Below are positions 17,743 through 27,130 of a stretch of 64,000 nucleotides of DNA, in pieces. Each line of letters starts with the position of its first letter. Within the stretch, counting starts at the first letter, position 1. A program made the position numbers and the translations under genes. The DNA is from Rhizobiales bacterium YIM 77505 (lineage in GTDB: Bacteria > Pseudomonadota > Alphaproteobacteria > Rhizobiales > Beijerinckiaceae): the NCBI GenBank assembly GCA_000745135.1, contig JQNH01000001.1, forward strand, positions 2,170,001 to 2,234,000, read 5' to 3'. The notes under the pieces were generated by a model. The model was given only the letters and a program-made list of their open reading frames with translations. It ran no database searches and had not been told where the DNA came from.

Positions 17743-18624
17743 TTAGAACTTGTAGTTCAGGCCGGCGCGCAGCACGAAGAAGTCGTCGCTGTCGGTCCGG
17801 GCCGTGTTCGACACGAAGATCCTATTGGTCGCCGGGTCGTACACGCCGCCGAAGCCGACATTGTCGTTGCCGCGGTCGAGGTTGACGTAGAGGCCTTCGA
17901 TCTTTGCGGTCAGGTTGTTGGTGAAGGCGTACTCGACGCCGCCGCCGACCGCATAGCCGCCGCGCCAATCATCGTCGCCGCAGCCGTTGAAGCCGAAGCC
18001 GAAGCCGACGCCGCAGCCATCGTCACCACCGCCGCCGAAGGCGAAGCCGCCGGTGGCGTAGATGAGGGCGCGGTCGAAGGCGACGCCGAGACGGGCGCGC
18101 ACCGTGCCCCACCACTCGATCCCGCCACGGCTGAAGGCGCCGGTGACGACCGTCGCGGCGGGGGCGGTGAAGGCGACGCCGGGCGTGCCGACGAAGGTGT
18201 AGGTTCCCGCAGGGAAGGTCCCGGCGAACGCGTTGTTGTTGCCGCCGAGGTCAGCCCACTGGAGGTCCGCCTCGATACCAACCACGAAGGCGCCGATCTG
18301 GTAGTTGAAGCCCACCTGACCGCCGCCGGTGAAGCCGTCGTTGTTGTCGTCGCTTCCGAAGCCGACGACGCCCGGGACCGTCAGCGTGCCGTTGGTGCCC
18401 GCCGAATTGATGACAGAACCAGCCGGCAGGAAGTACGTGCCGGTGACGTCGTTGTCATTGTTGCCCCAGGCATAGCCGGCGTTCACACCGACATAGAAAC
18501 CCGTCCAGGTGAAGACCGGGACCGGAGCGAAGGCCGGCGGAGCCGCGCGACGGGGAAGATCCGCCGCCATGGTGACGGTGGTCAGACCCAGCAAAGCAAC
18601 TGAGGAGAGAAGAAACTTTTTCAT
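17743..18624 (-). CDS. outer-membrane beta-barrel protein (porin family)
   Basis: The 293-residue protein has a signal peptide (MKKFLLSSVALLGLTTVTMA) and the beginning ADLPRR followed by TWTGFYVGVNAGYAWG, typical of small alphaproteobacterial outer-membrane barrels. It ends with RAGLNYKF, a C-terminal Phe as expected for BAM-dependent insertion. A Gly/Asp-rich loop near residues 197-220 carries two cysteines 11 residues apart (CGVGFGFGFNGC), unusual for this family. Start at 18624 fits the signal peptide. A strong terminator follows. Confidence 0.88.
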   Translation of the reverse strand: MKKFLLSSVALLGLTTVTMAADLPRRAAPPAFAPVPVFTWTGFYVGVNAGYAWGNNDNDVTGTYFLPAGSVINSAGTNGTLTVPGVVGFGSDDNNDGFTGGGQVGFNYQIGAFVVGIEADLQWADLGGNNNAFAGTFPAGTYTFVGTPGVAFTAPAATVVTGAFSRGGIEWWGTVRARLGVAFDRALIYATGGFAFGGGGDDGCGVGFGFGFNGCGDDDWRGGYAVGGGVEYAFTNNLTAKIEGLYVNLDRGNDNVGFGGVYDPATNRIFVSNTARTDSDDFFVLRAGLNYKF

Positions 18625-18954
18625 GATCAGGGGTCCATCGTTGAGTGGTCCGGCGTTTTCATTACCGAACTTGCGCCATGGCGTCTGTCGCATTCGTGCA
18701 ACAGGCATTCTCGAATAGCCCCGCCATGGTCAACGGGAGGTAAATCGGGCGGGCGCTCGCGCCGGGATGAGGCGGCGGGACATGGGGCGAATCCGCCACC
18801 CTCGTCCCACCCGGACGGCCTTGAGCCTGCCTGCCCTGCCGCGCGGAGCCGTCGGCCTGCAAGACGAGGATTCGCGCGTGGCCTGTCAACCTCGCCTTTA
18901 CGTTAACAGGCCAAACTCGGGCCCGCTCACTCCCTTGCCGATGCGGATCCCTCC
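18625..18954. other. 330-bp intergenic region
   Basis: Divergent promoter region between the porin gene (minus) and the small gene at 18955 (plus). It contains an imperfect inverted repeat (gcgaatccgccaccctcgtc versus gacgaggattcgcg, 18786-18886). I see no coding sequence. Confidence 0.4.
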
Positions 18955-19203
18955 ATGTTTGGCCTGTTCGACCGGGGCGATCGTCCCCGCCTTCTCGCCC
19001 AGACCGTCAAGGTCGCGCTCGCCATCGGCGCTCTGTCAGTGCTGGCCGCGAACTATCTTTCCGACGCGGCCCTCGACCAGAAGGCGTTGTCGCGTCTCGC
19101 CTTGCAGGCCCTCCATCCGAACGGCGAACCTCAGATGACCGGAGCCATCGCGGGCTCAGCGAAGGTCCAGCGCCTCGACCCCTGCGGCAGCCCCAAGCCT
19201 TGA
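18955..19203 (+). CDS. small hypothetical protein with one hydrophobic segment
   Basis: An 82-residue protein with LLAQTVKVALAIGALSVLAA as a possible membrane helix (about residues 13-32), then a soluble Ala/Gln-rich part ending LDPCGSPKP. Third codon positions are strongly G/C, supporting coding. No family recognised. It ends 13 bp before the converging alpha/beta hydrolase gene. Confidence 0.55.
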   Translation: MFGLFDRGDRPRLLAQTVKVALAIGALSVLAANYLSDAALDQKALSRLALQALHPNGEPQMTGAIAGSAKVQRLDPCGSPKP

Positions 19204-19216
19204 GCGATGACGGCGG

Positions 19217-19915
19217 TCAGGCCTCAAGCCAGCGCGTCAGAGCCTCCGTCACCGCCTCGGGCCGTTCGAGACTCGACAGGTGCCCGCAGTCCGGCACGAC
19301 CACGAGAGTGGCGCCGGGGATCGCCTGCGCCATCTCGCGCGACAGATCGGGCGGCGTCAGGGCGTCGTCCTCCCCGACTAGGACGAGGGTCGGAACCGCG
19401 ATGGCGGCAAGGGTCGGCCGCAGGTCGCTGCGCCCCAGGATGGCCCGTTGTTGACGCACGAACGCTTCGGGACCGGTGACCTCGGCCATGTCTCGGACGA
19501 TTCGCTCGAGGCTCGCATCGTCCCGCCGCTTCGGATGGACGAGGCGCGGCCACAGGGCGGCGTGCACCTCGTCGAATCGCCCGCGCTCGGCAAGCGCGAT
19601 CAGGCGCTGCCGGTTGGCCCGCGCCTCCTCGGTGTCCGCCCGCGCGTTGGTGTCGAGGAGCGCCAACCGCGACACCCGCTCCGGCGCCTGCCGCATGACT
19701 TCGAGGGCCACATAGCCGCCCATCGACAGGCCGGCGAGGGCAAAGCGGCTTGGTGCGGCCGCGAGCAGCCGCCTCGCAATCCCCACCATCGAATCATCGC
19801 GCCGATGGTCGGCGATCATGACGTCGAGCCGGTCGCGCAAGGCGGCGATCTGGGGCTCGAAAAGACGCTCCGTGCAGTTCAGGCCGGGCACCAGCACCAG
19901 GGTGTCATCAGGCAT
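19217..19915 (-). CDS. alpha/beta-fold hydrolase
   Basis: The 232-residue alpha/beta hydrolase has the nucleophile elbow GLSMGG near residue 83, an oxyanion region LVPGLNCTERLF at the N-terminus, a likely acid in LVGEDDALTPPD near 180 and the catalytic His in PDCGHLSSLERP near 210. It resembles the esterase/3-oxoadipate enol-lactonase-like group. The substrate cannot be deduced; there is no catabolic operon around it. Confidence 0.85.
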   Translation of the reverse strand: MPDDTLVLVPGLNCTERLFEPQIAALRDRLDVMIADHRRDDSMVGIARRLLAAAPSRFALAGLSMGGYVALEVMRQAPERVSRLALLDTNARADTEEARANRQRLIALAERGRFDEVHAALWPRLVHPKRRDDASLERIVRDMAEVTGPEAFVRQQRAILGRSDLRPTLAAIAVPTLVLVGEDDALTPPDLSREMAQAIPGATLVVVPDCGHLSSLERPEAVTEALTRWLEA

Positions 19916-19957
19916 GGCTCATTTCCGCGGTTGGTGGACTTTGCCGAATCAGAAGAA

Positions 19958-19985
19958 TTGACAAGCCCACGGACCCTTCTATGGT
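19958..19985 (+). promoter_or_regulatory. candidate promoter for the DEAD-box helicase gene
   Basis: TTGACA (19958-19963), 16-base spacer, TATGGT (19980-19985). It lies about 110 bp before the helicase start, in the divergent gap with the hydrolase gene. The -35 is a perfect match to consensus. Confidence 0.5.
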
Positions 19986-20102
19986 CGCGCCCGACGCGAC
20001 GCCCGCCGGGCTTATCGGTCGCGCGAAACCAAGGACGCGCCTGATCGTTGCCGTGAACAGCGGCCGGCAGGCTGCGACGCTCCTCAACGGTTGATCCCTT
20101 AA

Positions 20103-21542
<1,440 letters not shown>

Positions 21543-21548
21543 AATCGA

Positions 21549-21589
21549 ATGCGGAGCGGGCTTTAACGATCTTTTCGCTCGTTCCGCAT
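21549..21589 (+). terminator. possible terminator hairpin
   Basis: ATGCGGAGCG and CGTTCCGCAT form a 10-bp stem (one G-T pair) around a 21-base loop, seven bases after the helicase stop. There is no clear T-run, so it may be a weak terminator or an mRNA 3' stabilising stem. Confidence 0.4.
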
Positions 21590-21664
21590 CATCTTCGCGC
21601 AGATGCATCGCTCCCGAGGTCTGCCCGCGGGCGGACGGCGATCTTTAACGGGATTTCGGACGGG

Positions 21665-22762
21665 ATGCCTTCACCTAGCTCCGACAGCCAGCGCACGTTC
21701 CTTACGGCGGAGCGTGCGCTTCAGCTCATGAAGGCATACGGCTCCTCCGCGTGCCCGCGCAGCTATGAGGTCTGGTATACCTATGCGAGCGGCCACAAGC
21801 CGCTCATGAACGACGCGGTGAAGCGGATCATCACCGAGCACGGCACCCTTTCGGAGGCCGACATCGAGGCCATCTACGACGCCCACCTCAACCCGCACCG
21901 CCACGCGGCCGAAGCAGAGAGCGCAAGCGCCAGCGTGCTGACCGAGATCGACGAGGTCATGGCGATGATCGACCTCGCGCTCGGGTCGACGGCAAAATAC
22001 GGCCAATCGCTCGAGGCGCTCTCCAACGACCTTGCCGGCCCGGTGAACCGGGCGAAGGTGCGCGAGGTGGTGAGTTCCCTGGTGCTCGCCACCAAGGAGG
22101 CCGCCTCCACCAACCAGACCCTCGACGCCCGTCTCAAGGAGACGAAGAGCGAGATCGAGGCTCTGCGCGAGACCCTCGAAGCGGTCCGCGTCGAGGCGCT
22201 GACCGATCCGCTGACCGGCGTCTCGAACCGCAAGCATTTCGAGGAGACGCTCGTTCATGCGATCGAGCACGCGGTTCAGCAGCGCTCGCCCCTGTCGCTG
22301 ATCGTGCTGGATATCGATTTCTTCAAGCGCTTCAACGACACCTATGGCCACCTCACCGGCGACCAGGTGCTGCGCCTCGTCGGCGTGACCATGCGCGAGA
22401 CGGTCGGCAGCAGGGCGACCCTCGCCCGTTTCGGCGGCGAGGAATTCGCGGTCGTGCTCCCCGATACGCCGCTGGAGGCGGCCCGCATCGCCGCCGAAAA
22501 CCTGCGCCAGAGCATAGCCGGCCGGGAGCTCGTCAAGCGCTCCACGGGCGAGTCCTTGGGCAAGGTCACCGTCTCGGCCGGTGTTGCCACCTTGCGTGAG
22601 GGAGATACGGCCGTGTCCCTCCTCGAACGCGCGGACCAGTGCATGTACAAGGCGAAGCGCCTCGGCCGCAACCGCACGGTCACCGACGCGGAGGATGTGG
22701 GGGCGGCCGGCGGGACATCGCCGGTGGCCCCGCCCCATCGCTTCCTGCAAGCAGCTCCGTGA
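21665..22762 (+). CDS. GGDEF-domain diguanylate cyclase
   Basis: The 365-residue protein makes cyclic di-GMP from GTP. An N-terminal helical region of about 170 residues (with RSYEVWYTYASGHKPLMNDA near 32) is followed by a coiled-coil linker and a GGDEF domain from about residue 185: DPLTGVSNRKHFEE, LDIDFFKRFNDTYGH and ARFGGEEFAVVLPDTP. The active motif is GGEEF. The position of the inhibitory RxxD site five residues before it reads GSRA, so product inhibition is probably absent. No membrane helix is seen, so it is cytosolic. Confidence 0.92.
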   Translation: MPSPSSDSQRTFLTAERALQLMKAYGSSACPRSYEVWYTYASGHKPLMNDAVKRIITEHGTLSEADIEAIYDAHLNPHRHAAEAESASASVLTEIDEVMAMIDLALGSTAKYGQSLEALSNDLAGPVNRAKVREVVSSLVLATKEAASTNQTLDARLKETKSEIEALRETLEAVRVEALTDPLTGVSNRKHFEETLVHAIEHAVQQRSPLSLIVLDIDFFKRFNDTYGHLTGDQVLRLVGVTMRETVGSRATLARFGGEEFAVVLPDTPLEAARIAAENLRQSIAGRELVKRSTGESLGKVTVSAGVATLREGDTAVSLLERADQCMYKAKRLGRNRTVTDAEDVGAAGGTSPVAPPHRFLQAAP

Positions 22763-22807
22763 AGGCGAGCCTCACCCGGCCGTGAGCTCCGGCGGTCCGG
22801 AGATCGG

Positions 22808-22880
22808 TGCTGCTGCGCAGCAAGTCCGACCGCTCGCGTCTGGCCTGCGTCCCCACCCTCGCAAGATGGAGGAGGACATG
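22808..22880 (-). repeat. intergenic repeat family 1, copy 2 (inverted)
   Basis: Read on the minus strand, this segment matches 5991-6062: catgtcctcctcc, cttgcgagggtgg, acgcaggccagacgc, gacttgctgcgcagcagc in the same order. It includes the inverted palindrome copy at 22809-22827. It lies between the diguanylate cyclase and cupin genes. Confidence 0.55.
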
Positions 22881-23017
22881 CGGCAACCCGGCCAAACAAA
22901 GCTCAAGACGCTTGCTCTGCGGCGCTCCAAGGCCGACAGCACGAGGGCTTTCGTTTAACATCGAAGCCCGCCGGGTACGACGCCCGCCAGGGCATCGCTA
23001 CGAAGGGAGAGAGAGGG

Positions 23018-23425
23018 ATGGAGATCAAGCCGGAGGCCAGCCACCCGTCGCGCAGGGGACCGGCCGAGTACTTCACCGGCGCCGTTTGGCAGGACCCGAT
23101 CATCGACGCCCCGGAGCCGGCGCGCATCCGCGCCGTGCGGGTCAGCTTCGAGCCGGGCGCCCGGACCGCCTGGCACACCCACCCCCTCGGCCAGACGCTT
23201 CATGTCCTGTCGGGGGTGGGTCGCGTGCAGAGCTGGGGCGGACCGGTGCGCGAGATCTTCCCTGGCGACACGGTCTGGATCCCTCCGAACGAGAAGCACT
23301 GGCACGGTGCGGCTCCGGGACATGCCATGTGCCACCTCGCCTTCCACGAGCATCTCGAGGGCACTCACGTCACATGGCTGGAGCACGTGACGGACGAGCA
23401 ATACGCCACTCCGCCGACCGGCTGA
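23018..23425 (+). CDS. cupin-domain protein
   Basis: A 135-residue single-domain cupin. Metal-site residues are visible in TAWHTHPLGQTLHVL (two His; the usual Glu position is occupied by Gln/Thr, as in the 'HPLGQTL' subgroup) and in NEKHWHGAAPGHAMCHLAF. GAAGGGAGAGAGGG precedes the ATG. Members often accompany carboxymuconolactone-decarboxylase-like proteins, but none is adjacent here, so the substrate is unknown. Confidence 0.88.
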   Translation: MEIKPEASHPSRRGPAEYFTGAVWQDPIIDAPEPARIRAVRVSFEPGARTAWHTHPLGQTLHVLSGVGRVQSWGGPVREIFPGDTVWIPPNEKHWHGAAPGHAMCHLAFHEHLEGTHVTWLEHVTDEQYATPPTG

Positions 23426-23460
23426 TCTGGCGCCAAGCCCCTCGCGACGGCGAGATCAGC
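23421..23460. other. inverted repeat spanning two convergent stops
   Basis: GCTGATCT (23421-23428) and AGATCAGC (23453-23460) are perfect complements. The cupin stop TGA lies in the left arm and the stop of the converging coiled-coil gene lies in the right arm. It may act as a bidirectional terminator, though no T-run is present. Confidence 0.4.
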
Positions 23461-23962
23461 GGGAGGCCCGCCTTGTGCGCTTGCCCGTACGCTTGGCGGA
23501 TTTCTTGCGCTTCTGCACATTGCCCGAGGCCTTGACCGACGCCGTCTGCTCGGCGGCGGTAAGCTCTTCGCGCACCTGTGTCAGATCGCGCGTGACGGCT
23601 GCGAGTTCCTCTCGGCGGGAGGCAAGCTCTGCCCGCCCGGCGGCGAGCTCGCTCTGCACGGAGGCAAGGGCTGCTTTCGCCTGCTCATGGGTCTGCGTCA
23701 CGCGCGCCAGATCGGACCTCACGGCGGCGAGCTTCGCTTCGAGGTCGGCAATCTCGGCCGCCTTCGCCCGGCGTTCGCCGAGCTCCTCGCCGAGGCGGCT
23801 GCGCTCCTGCTGGAGTTGCTGAACCGTCTGGGCGTGAGCCTCCTGCACTGACGCTGAAGAGGCGGACAGGAAGAAGAACGAACCCCAGCCGGCCACGGCC
23901 GCGACAGCGACCAGGCCGGCCACCCATCGGTAGACAGCGCTTGCGGTGTCCGACGGCATCAT
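23456..23962 (-). CDS. membrane-anchored coiled-coil protein
   Basis: A 168-residue protein with one N-terminal membrane helix (VAGLVAVAAVAGWGSFFFLS, about residues 13-32), then about 100 residues of long heptad-rich coiled coil (VQQLQQERSRLGEELGERRA onward to LTQVREELTAAEQ) and a Lys/Arg-rich C-terminal tail (KRKKSAKRTGKRTRRASR). The start at 23962 has AAAGGGG upstream. The basic tail could bind nucleic acid or polyanionic surface polymer. No family name is claimed. Confidence 0.7.
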   Translation of the reverse strand: MMPSDTASAVYRWVAGLVAVAAVAGWGSFFFLSASSASVQEAHAQTVQQLQQERSRLGEELGERRAKAAEIADLEAKLAAVRSDLARVTQTHEQAKAALASVQSELAAGRAELASRREELAAVTRDLTQVREELTAAEQTASVKASGNVQKRKKSAKRTGKRTRRASR

Positions 23963-24035
23963 GACCCCCTTTGTGTCGCACTTCTTTTCGTGACGCCGCT
24001 CAGGGAGGGCGTCGGCGAGGGTCCAGTCTCGATTC

Positions 24036-25139
24036 CTACTGTGACGAGAAAGCGGCAGCGGCCGGCGGGCTGAAGGACCGGGCATGAAGCACGACGGCGC
24101 CGAGAAGGACAATGGCAAGGAGTTGATGGGCCAGCCCGGCCCAGAGCGGGACGTGAAGGAGAAGAGTCAGGATGCCGAGAGCCGCCTGCGCCAGCGCAAG
24201 GCCGGCAAGCGCCGCCGTCCACCCAGCGAGCCGTGGGAGCGCGCGCCAGGCCGTGAACGCGTGCCAGAGCGCGACGCCCACCACGACATAGGCCATGAGA
24301 CGGTGGTTGAACTGCACCAGGGCAACGTTGTCGACGAAGTTCTCGACCCAGGGCGACACGGCGAAGAGGCCGTCCAGCGGCGGGATCCATCGGCCGTCCA
24401 TGAGCGGCCAAGTGTTGTAGGTCAGCCCCGCTTTCGAGCCCGCGACGAGCCCGCCGAGCGCGATCTGGAGGAAGACGAGGCCGAGGAGAAGATGGGCCTG
24501 GCGCCGGAGCCGGGGATGCCCCGCAGCCGTCGCAAGCCCTGTCTTGCGCCAGCCGAGGCCCGCGGCGGTCCACAGGAGCCCGGCGAAAATGGCGCAGGCG
24601 ATCACGAGATGAAGCATCAGCTTGAGGGGCGCCACCGCTGTCATGCCGGGCTTGAGCCCAGACGCCACCATGATCCAGCCGACTGCGCCTTGCAGGCCGC
24701 CGAGCGCGCCCAGTCCGAGGAGAACGAGAGCGAGGCGCCCGCGCACCCAGCCCTTGGCCCAGAACCAGAGGAAGGGCAGGAAAAAGGCGAGCCCGACAAA
24801 GCGTCCGAGCTGGCGATGGCCCCATTCCCACCAATAGATGAACTTGAACTCGTCGAGGCTCATGCCCTGATTGAGGAGAGCATATTGCGGGCTCTGCCGA
24901 TATTTCTCGAACTCGGCGAGCCAGGCGGCATCGGACAGGGGCGGGATCGCGCCGGTCACCGGCTTCCACTCGGTGATGGACAGGCCGGAGCCCGTAAGCC
25001 GCGTCGCCCCGCCGACCGCCACCATCGCGACCACCAGGAGGGCGAGGGCATAGAGCCACAGGCGCAAGGCGGACGTCGCCCGATCCTGCGCCTTCTCGAA
25101 CGAAACGGACGCATGCGGCGTGCCGGCCGCGGCGGTCAT
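24036..25139 (-). CDS. ctaA: heme A synthase (CtaA/COX15)
   Basis: The 367-residue multi-pass inner-membrane enzyme oxidises the C8 methyl of heme O to give heme A for cytochrome aa3 oxidases. About eight membrane helices are seen, with conserved GGATRLTGSGLSITEWKPVTG near residue 45, EFKFIYWWEWGHRQLGR near 95, and the later GSKAGLTYNTWPLMDG and FNHRLMAY/AHQLLA His motifs. The start at 25139 follows GGGGAG; a start at 25157 is possible. The DUF2842 gene is divergent, a common pairing. ctaB and oxidase genes are not in the window. Confidence 0.95.
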   Translation of the reverse strand: MTAAAGTPHASVSFEKAQDRATSALRLWLYALALLVVAMVAVGGATRLTGSGLSITEWKPVTGAIPPLSDAAWLAEFEKYRQSPQYALLNQGMSLDEFKFIYWWEWGHRQLGRFVGLAFFLPFLWFWAKGWVRGRLALVLLGLGALGGLQGAVGWIMVASGLKPGMTAVAPLKLMLHLVIACAIFAGLLWTAAGLGWRKTGLATAAGHPRLRRQAHLLLGLVFLQIALGGLVAGSKAGLTYNTWPLMDGRWIPPLDGLFAVSPWVENFVDNVALVQFNHRLMAYVVVGVALWHAFTAWRALPRLAGWTAALAGLALAQAALGILTLLLHVPLWAGLAHQLLAIVLLGAVVLHARSFSPPAAAAFSSQ

Positions 25140-25288
25140 GGTACTCCCCACCGTCATGAAGGGTTGATCCCCCGTCCAAGGCAGAACACATACGGTCCAA
25201 CCGCGGCGGCGACAACGAGCCCGTCGCCGCACCGCCTGCAGCCCACCGAGGCTCAGGCGGTCGTGGCCCTCCCGCCGGAGCACCACAA

Positions 25289-25510
25289 ATGCCCTCACGC
25301 CTGCGCAAGCTGATCGGCGCGATCCTCATGATCGCCTTCGTCCTCGCTTATGCCCTCTTCGCCATGGCCATCGCCGACAGCCGCGTCAGCGAAGCCCCAG
25401 AGGCGGTGCGCGCCATCGTCTATGCCGCGCTCGGGCTCGTCTGGGTGCTGCCCCTGATGCCGCTCATCCGATGGATGCAACGGCCTGATCCCCAGGGAAG
25501 GCGTCCATGA
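25289..25510 (+). CDS. DUF2842 small membrane protein
   Basis: A 73-residue protein with two membrane helices (about residues 8-28 and 42-62) matching the DUF2842 pattern: basic start MPSRLRKLIG, then VWVLPLMPLIRWMQRPD at the end. GGAG lies nine bases before the ATG. The family is restricted largely to alphaproteobacteria and often lies beside ctaA, which suggests, without proof, a role linked to the terminal oxidase. Confidence 0.85.
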   Translation: MPSRLRKLIGAILMIAFVLAYALFAMAIADSRVSEAPEAVRAIVYAALGLVWVLPLMPLIRWMQRPDPQGRRP

Positions 25511-25637
25511 GCGAGAGGAGGCGCCCTGGCGCAAGCCTGTCCCCGAGCGCCGGCCCACGCCTCGGAACGCTTTTTTGACATCATCTTGCCGCAGCCGAGC
25601 GCTGCATAATGCGTCCGCCCTCGCGAGAGAATTCCCA

Positions 25638-25988
25638 ATGAAGCACGCCGCGATGCTCGCCGTCCTGGTGGCTTTTCCGATGGCCGCCCCGGCCCAATCC
25701 TCCGCCCCGCGAACGATCGCGGACTGCGAGAAGATCAAGAACGACATGGCTTACAACGAGTGCCTGGCGAGCTTCGGGCCGCGGGTGGGCGAGCGCCCTC
25801 GCGGCAGCGCGTCGGTTGGGGACGAGGAGGTGGAGCCGGAGCGCGGACGAAACACGATGATCAGCCGACGGGGACGGGGCGGCCGGCAAGCGGCGTCGTT
25901 CGAGGTGCGGGGCGGAGGCCGCGGTTCATCCTTGAGCCTGCCCCCCGCCTGGCGTCCTGCCCGCCGTTCGGGCCGAGGAGAGCGCTGA
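25638..25988 (+). CDS. small secreted protein of unknown function
   Basis: A 116-residue protein with a signal peptide (MKHAAMLAVLVAFPMAAPAQS) and a conserved-looking core TIADCEKIKNDMAYNECLAS with two cysteines nine residues apart, followed by an Arg/Gly/Ser-rich tail. The ATG at 25638 begins the signal peptide; the longer upstream frame is not convincing. It ends nine bases before the converging deacetylase gene. Function unknown. Confidence 0.65.
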   Translation: MKHAAMLAVLVAFPMAAPAQSSAPRTIADCEKIKNDMAYNECLASFGPRVGERPRGSASVGDEEVEPERGRNTMISRRGRGGRQAASFEVRGGGRGSSLSLPPAWRPARRSGRGER

Positions 25989-25997
25989 CAACTGCGT

Positions 25998-27050
25998 TCA
26001 GGACACGTTGAGCCGCCGGCCCCGGTTCCAGGCGAGAAACGGTACGCCGGAGAGCAGCCCCCGCAGCGCCTCTTCGCTCTGGAACAACCCATTCACCGAG
26101 ATCCGAGGGAGGGCGTGGAGATGCGCCCCGTGCTCGGGGAACACATGGCCCGGGCGCGTCGTCACAGCCGTCGTGAAGCCGGCCTTCCGCGCGAGGGCGA
26201 AGTCCCGAGGCCCCGCCGAGGTCGGATCGCCGACCGGGAAGGCGAAATGGCGAACCTCGACCTTGAGCTGCGCGGCGATGGCCGCCCTCCCCTCCACCAT
26301 TTCGCGCCACGCATCGTCCTCGCTGTGTTTCGCCAGCATCGCGTGCGTGACCGTATGGGCGCCGATGGAGACCCCCGGCTCGCGGGCGAGCGCCTTGAGC
26401 TCGTCCCAGGTCAGGCACAGCTCGCGAACCAGCGCGGCGGCATCGACCTTCGCTTCATCGGCGAGGAGGGTGACCGTGGCGAGCAGACGGTCCTCCGGCT
26501 CGGCTCGCAGGGCCCAGTAAAGGCGCTCGAAAGCCTTTGCCTTCTCGTCCGGCCCCGCGCAGGGACATTCGATGCGCCGGCCTCCCACATGGATCGAGAC
26601 GCGCTTGAGGCGCGTGAGCGCCTCTTCGAGCTCGCACCACCACAGCCGACCGGCCCCATCGGCGTAGTTGGCGGTGACAAACATCGTCCAGGGCGCACCA
26701 TGCCGCCGCAGCACGGGCATGGCGTAGAGAAGGTTGTCGCGATAGCCATCGTCGAAGGTCAGCACGGCGAATGGCGGCGCGTCCTTCTCGGAGAGCCGAC
26801 GCGGCAGGTCGTCGAGCGCGATGAGCTCGAAGCCGAGCTCTTTCAAGGTCGTGAGCGTGCGGTCGAGGAACTCGGGAGTGATCTCGAGGAGCCGGTTCGG
26901 TGCGAAGGCGCGCTCCCGCCACGGCCGAACATGGTGGAAGGTCAGGATGATGCCGCAGCCGCGCGCGAGCGGCCGCAGCCACTCGTTGGCCCGCACGGCA
27001 GAGGCCGCCGCGAACCCGGCCGCGAACAGGCGATGTCTCAGACTGCTCAT
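25998..27050 (-). CDS. polysaccharide deacetylase (NodB domain)
   Basis: A 350-residue carbohydrate esterase family 4-like protein that removes N- or O-acetyl groups from polysaccharide. Catalytic motifs are intact: TFDDGYRDN near residue 97 (two Asp) and HTVTHAMLAKH near 232 (zinc His pair), with FHHVRPW at the N-terminal end of the barrel. There is no cleavable signal peptide beyond a short hydrophobic N-terminus. It is divergent from a CelD-type acetyltransferase at the left edge of the exopolysaccharide locus, so it probably tailors that polymer. Confidence 0.9.
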   Translation of the reverse strand: MSSLRHRLFAAGFAAASAVRANEWLRPLARGCGIILTFHHVRPWRERAFAPNRLLEITPEFLDRTLTTLKELGFELIALDDLPRRLSEKDAPPFAVLTFDDGYRDNLLYAMPVLRRHGAPWTMFVTANYADGAGRLWWCELEEALTRLKRVSIHVGGRRIECPCAGPDEKAKAFERLYWALRAEPEDRLLATVTLLADEAKVDAAALVRELCLTWDELKALAREPGVSIGAHTVTHAMLAKHSEDDAWREMVEGRAAIAAQLKVEVRHFAFPVGDPTSAGPRDFALARKAGFTTAVTTRPGHVFPEHGAHLHALPRISVNGLFQSEEALRGLLSGVPFLAWNRGRRLNVS

Positions 27051-27130
27051 GGGAAGAGCTTAGTCGGCACTTAAGAAAGCTTGGTTACCGTCGCGCCGGC
27101 CGCTCTCCAGCCGTCGAGCACGAGCCGATC

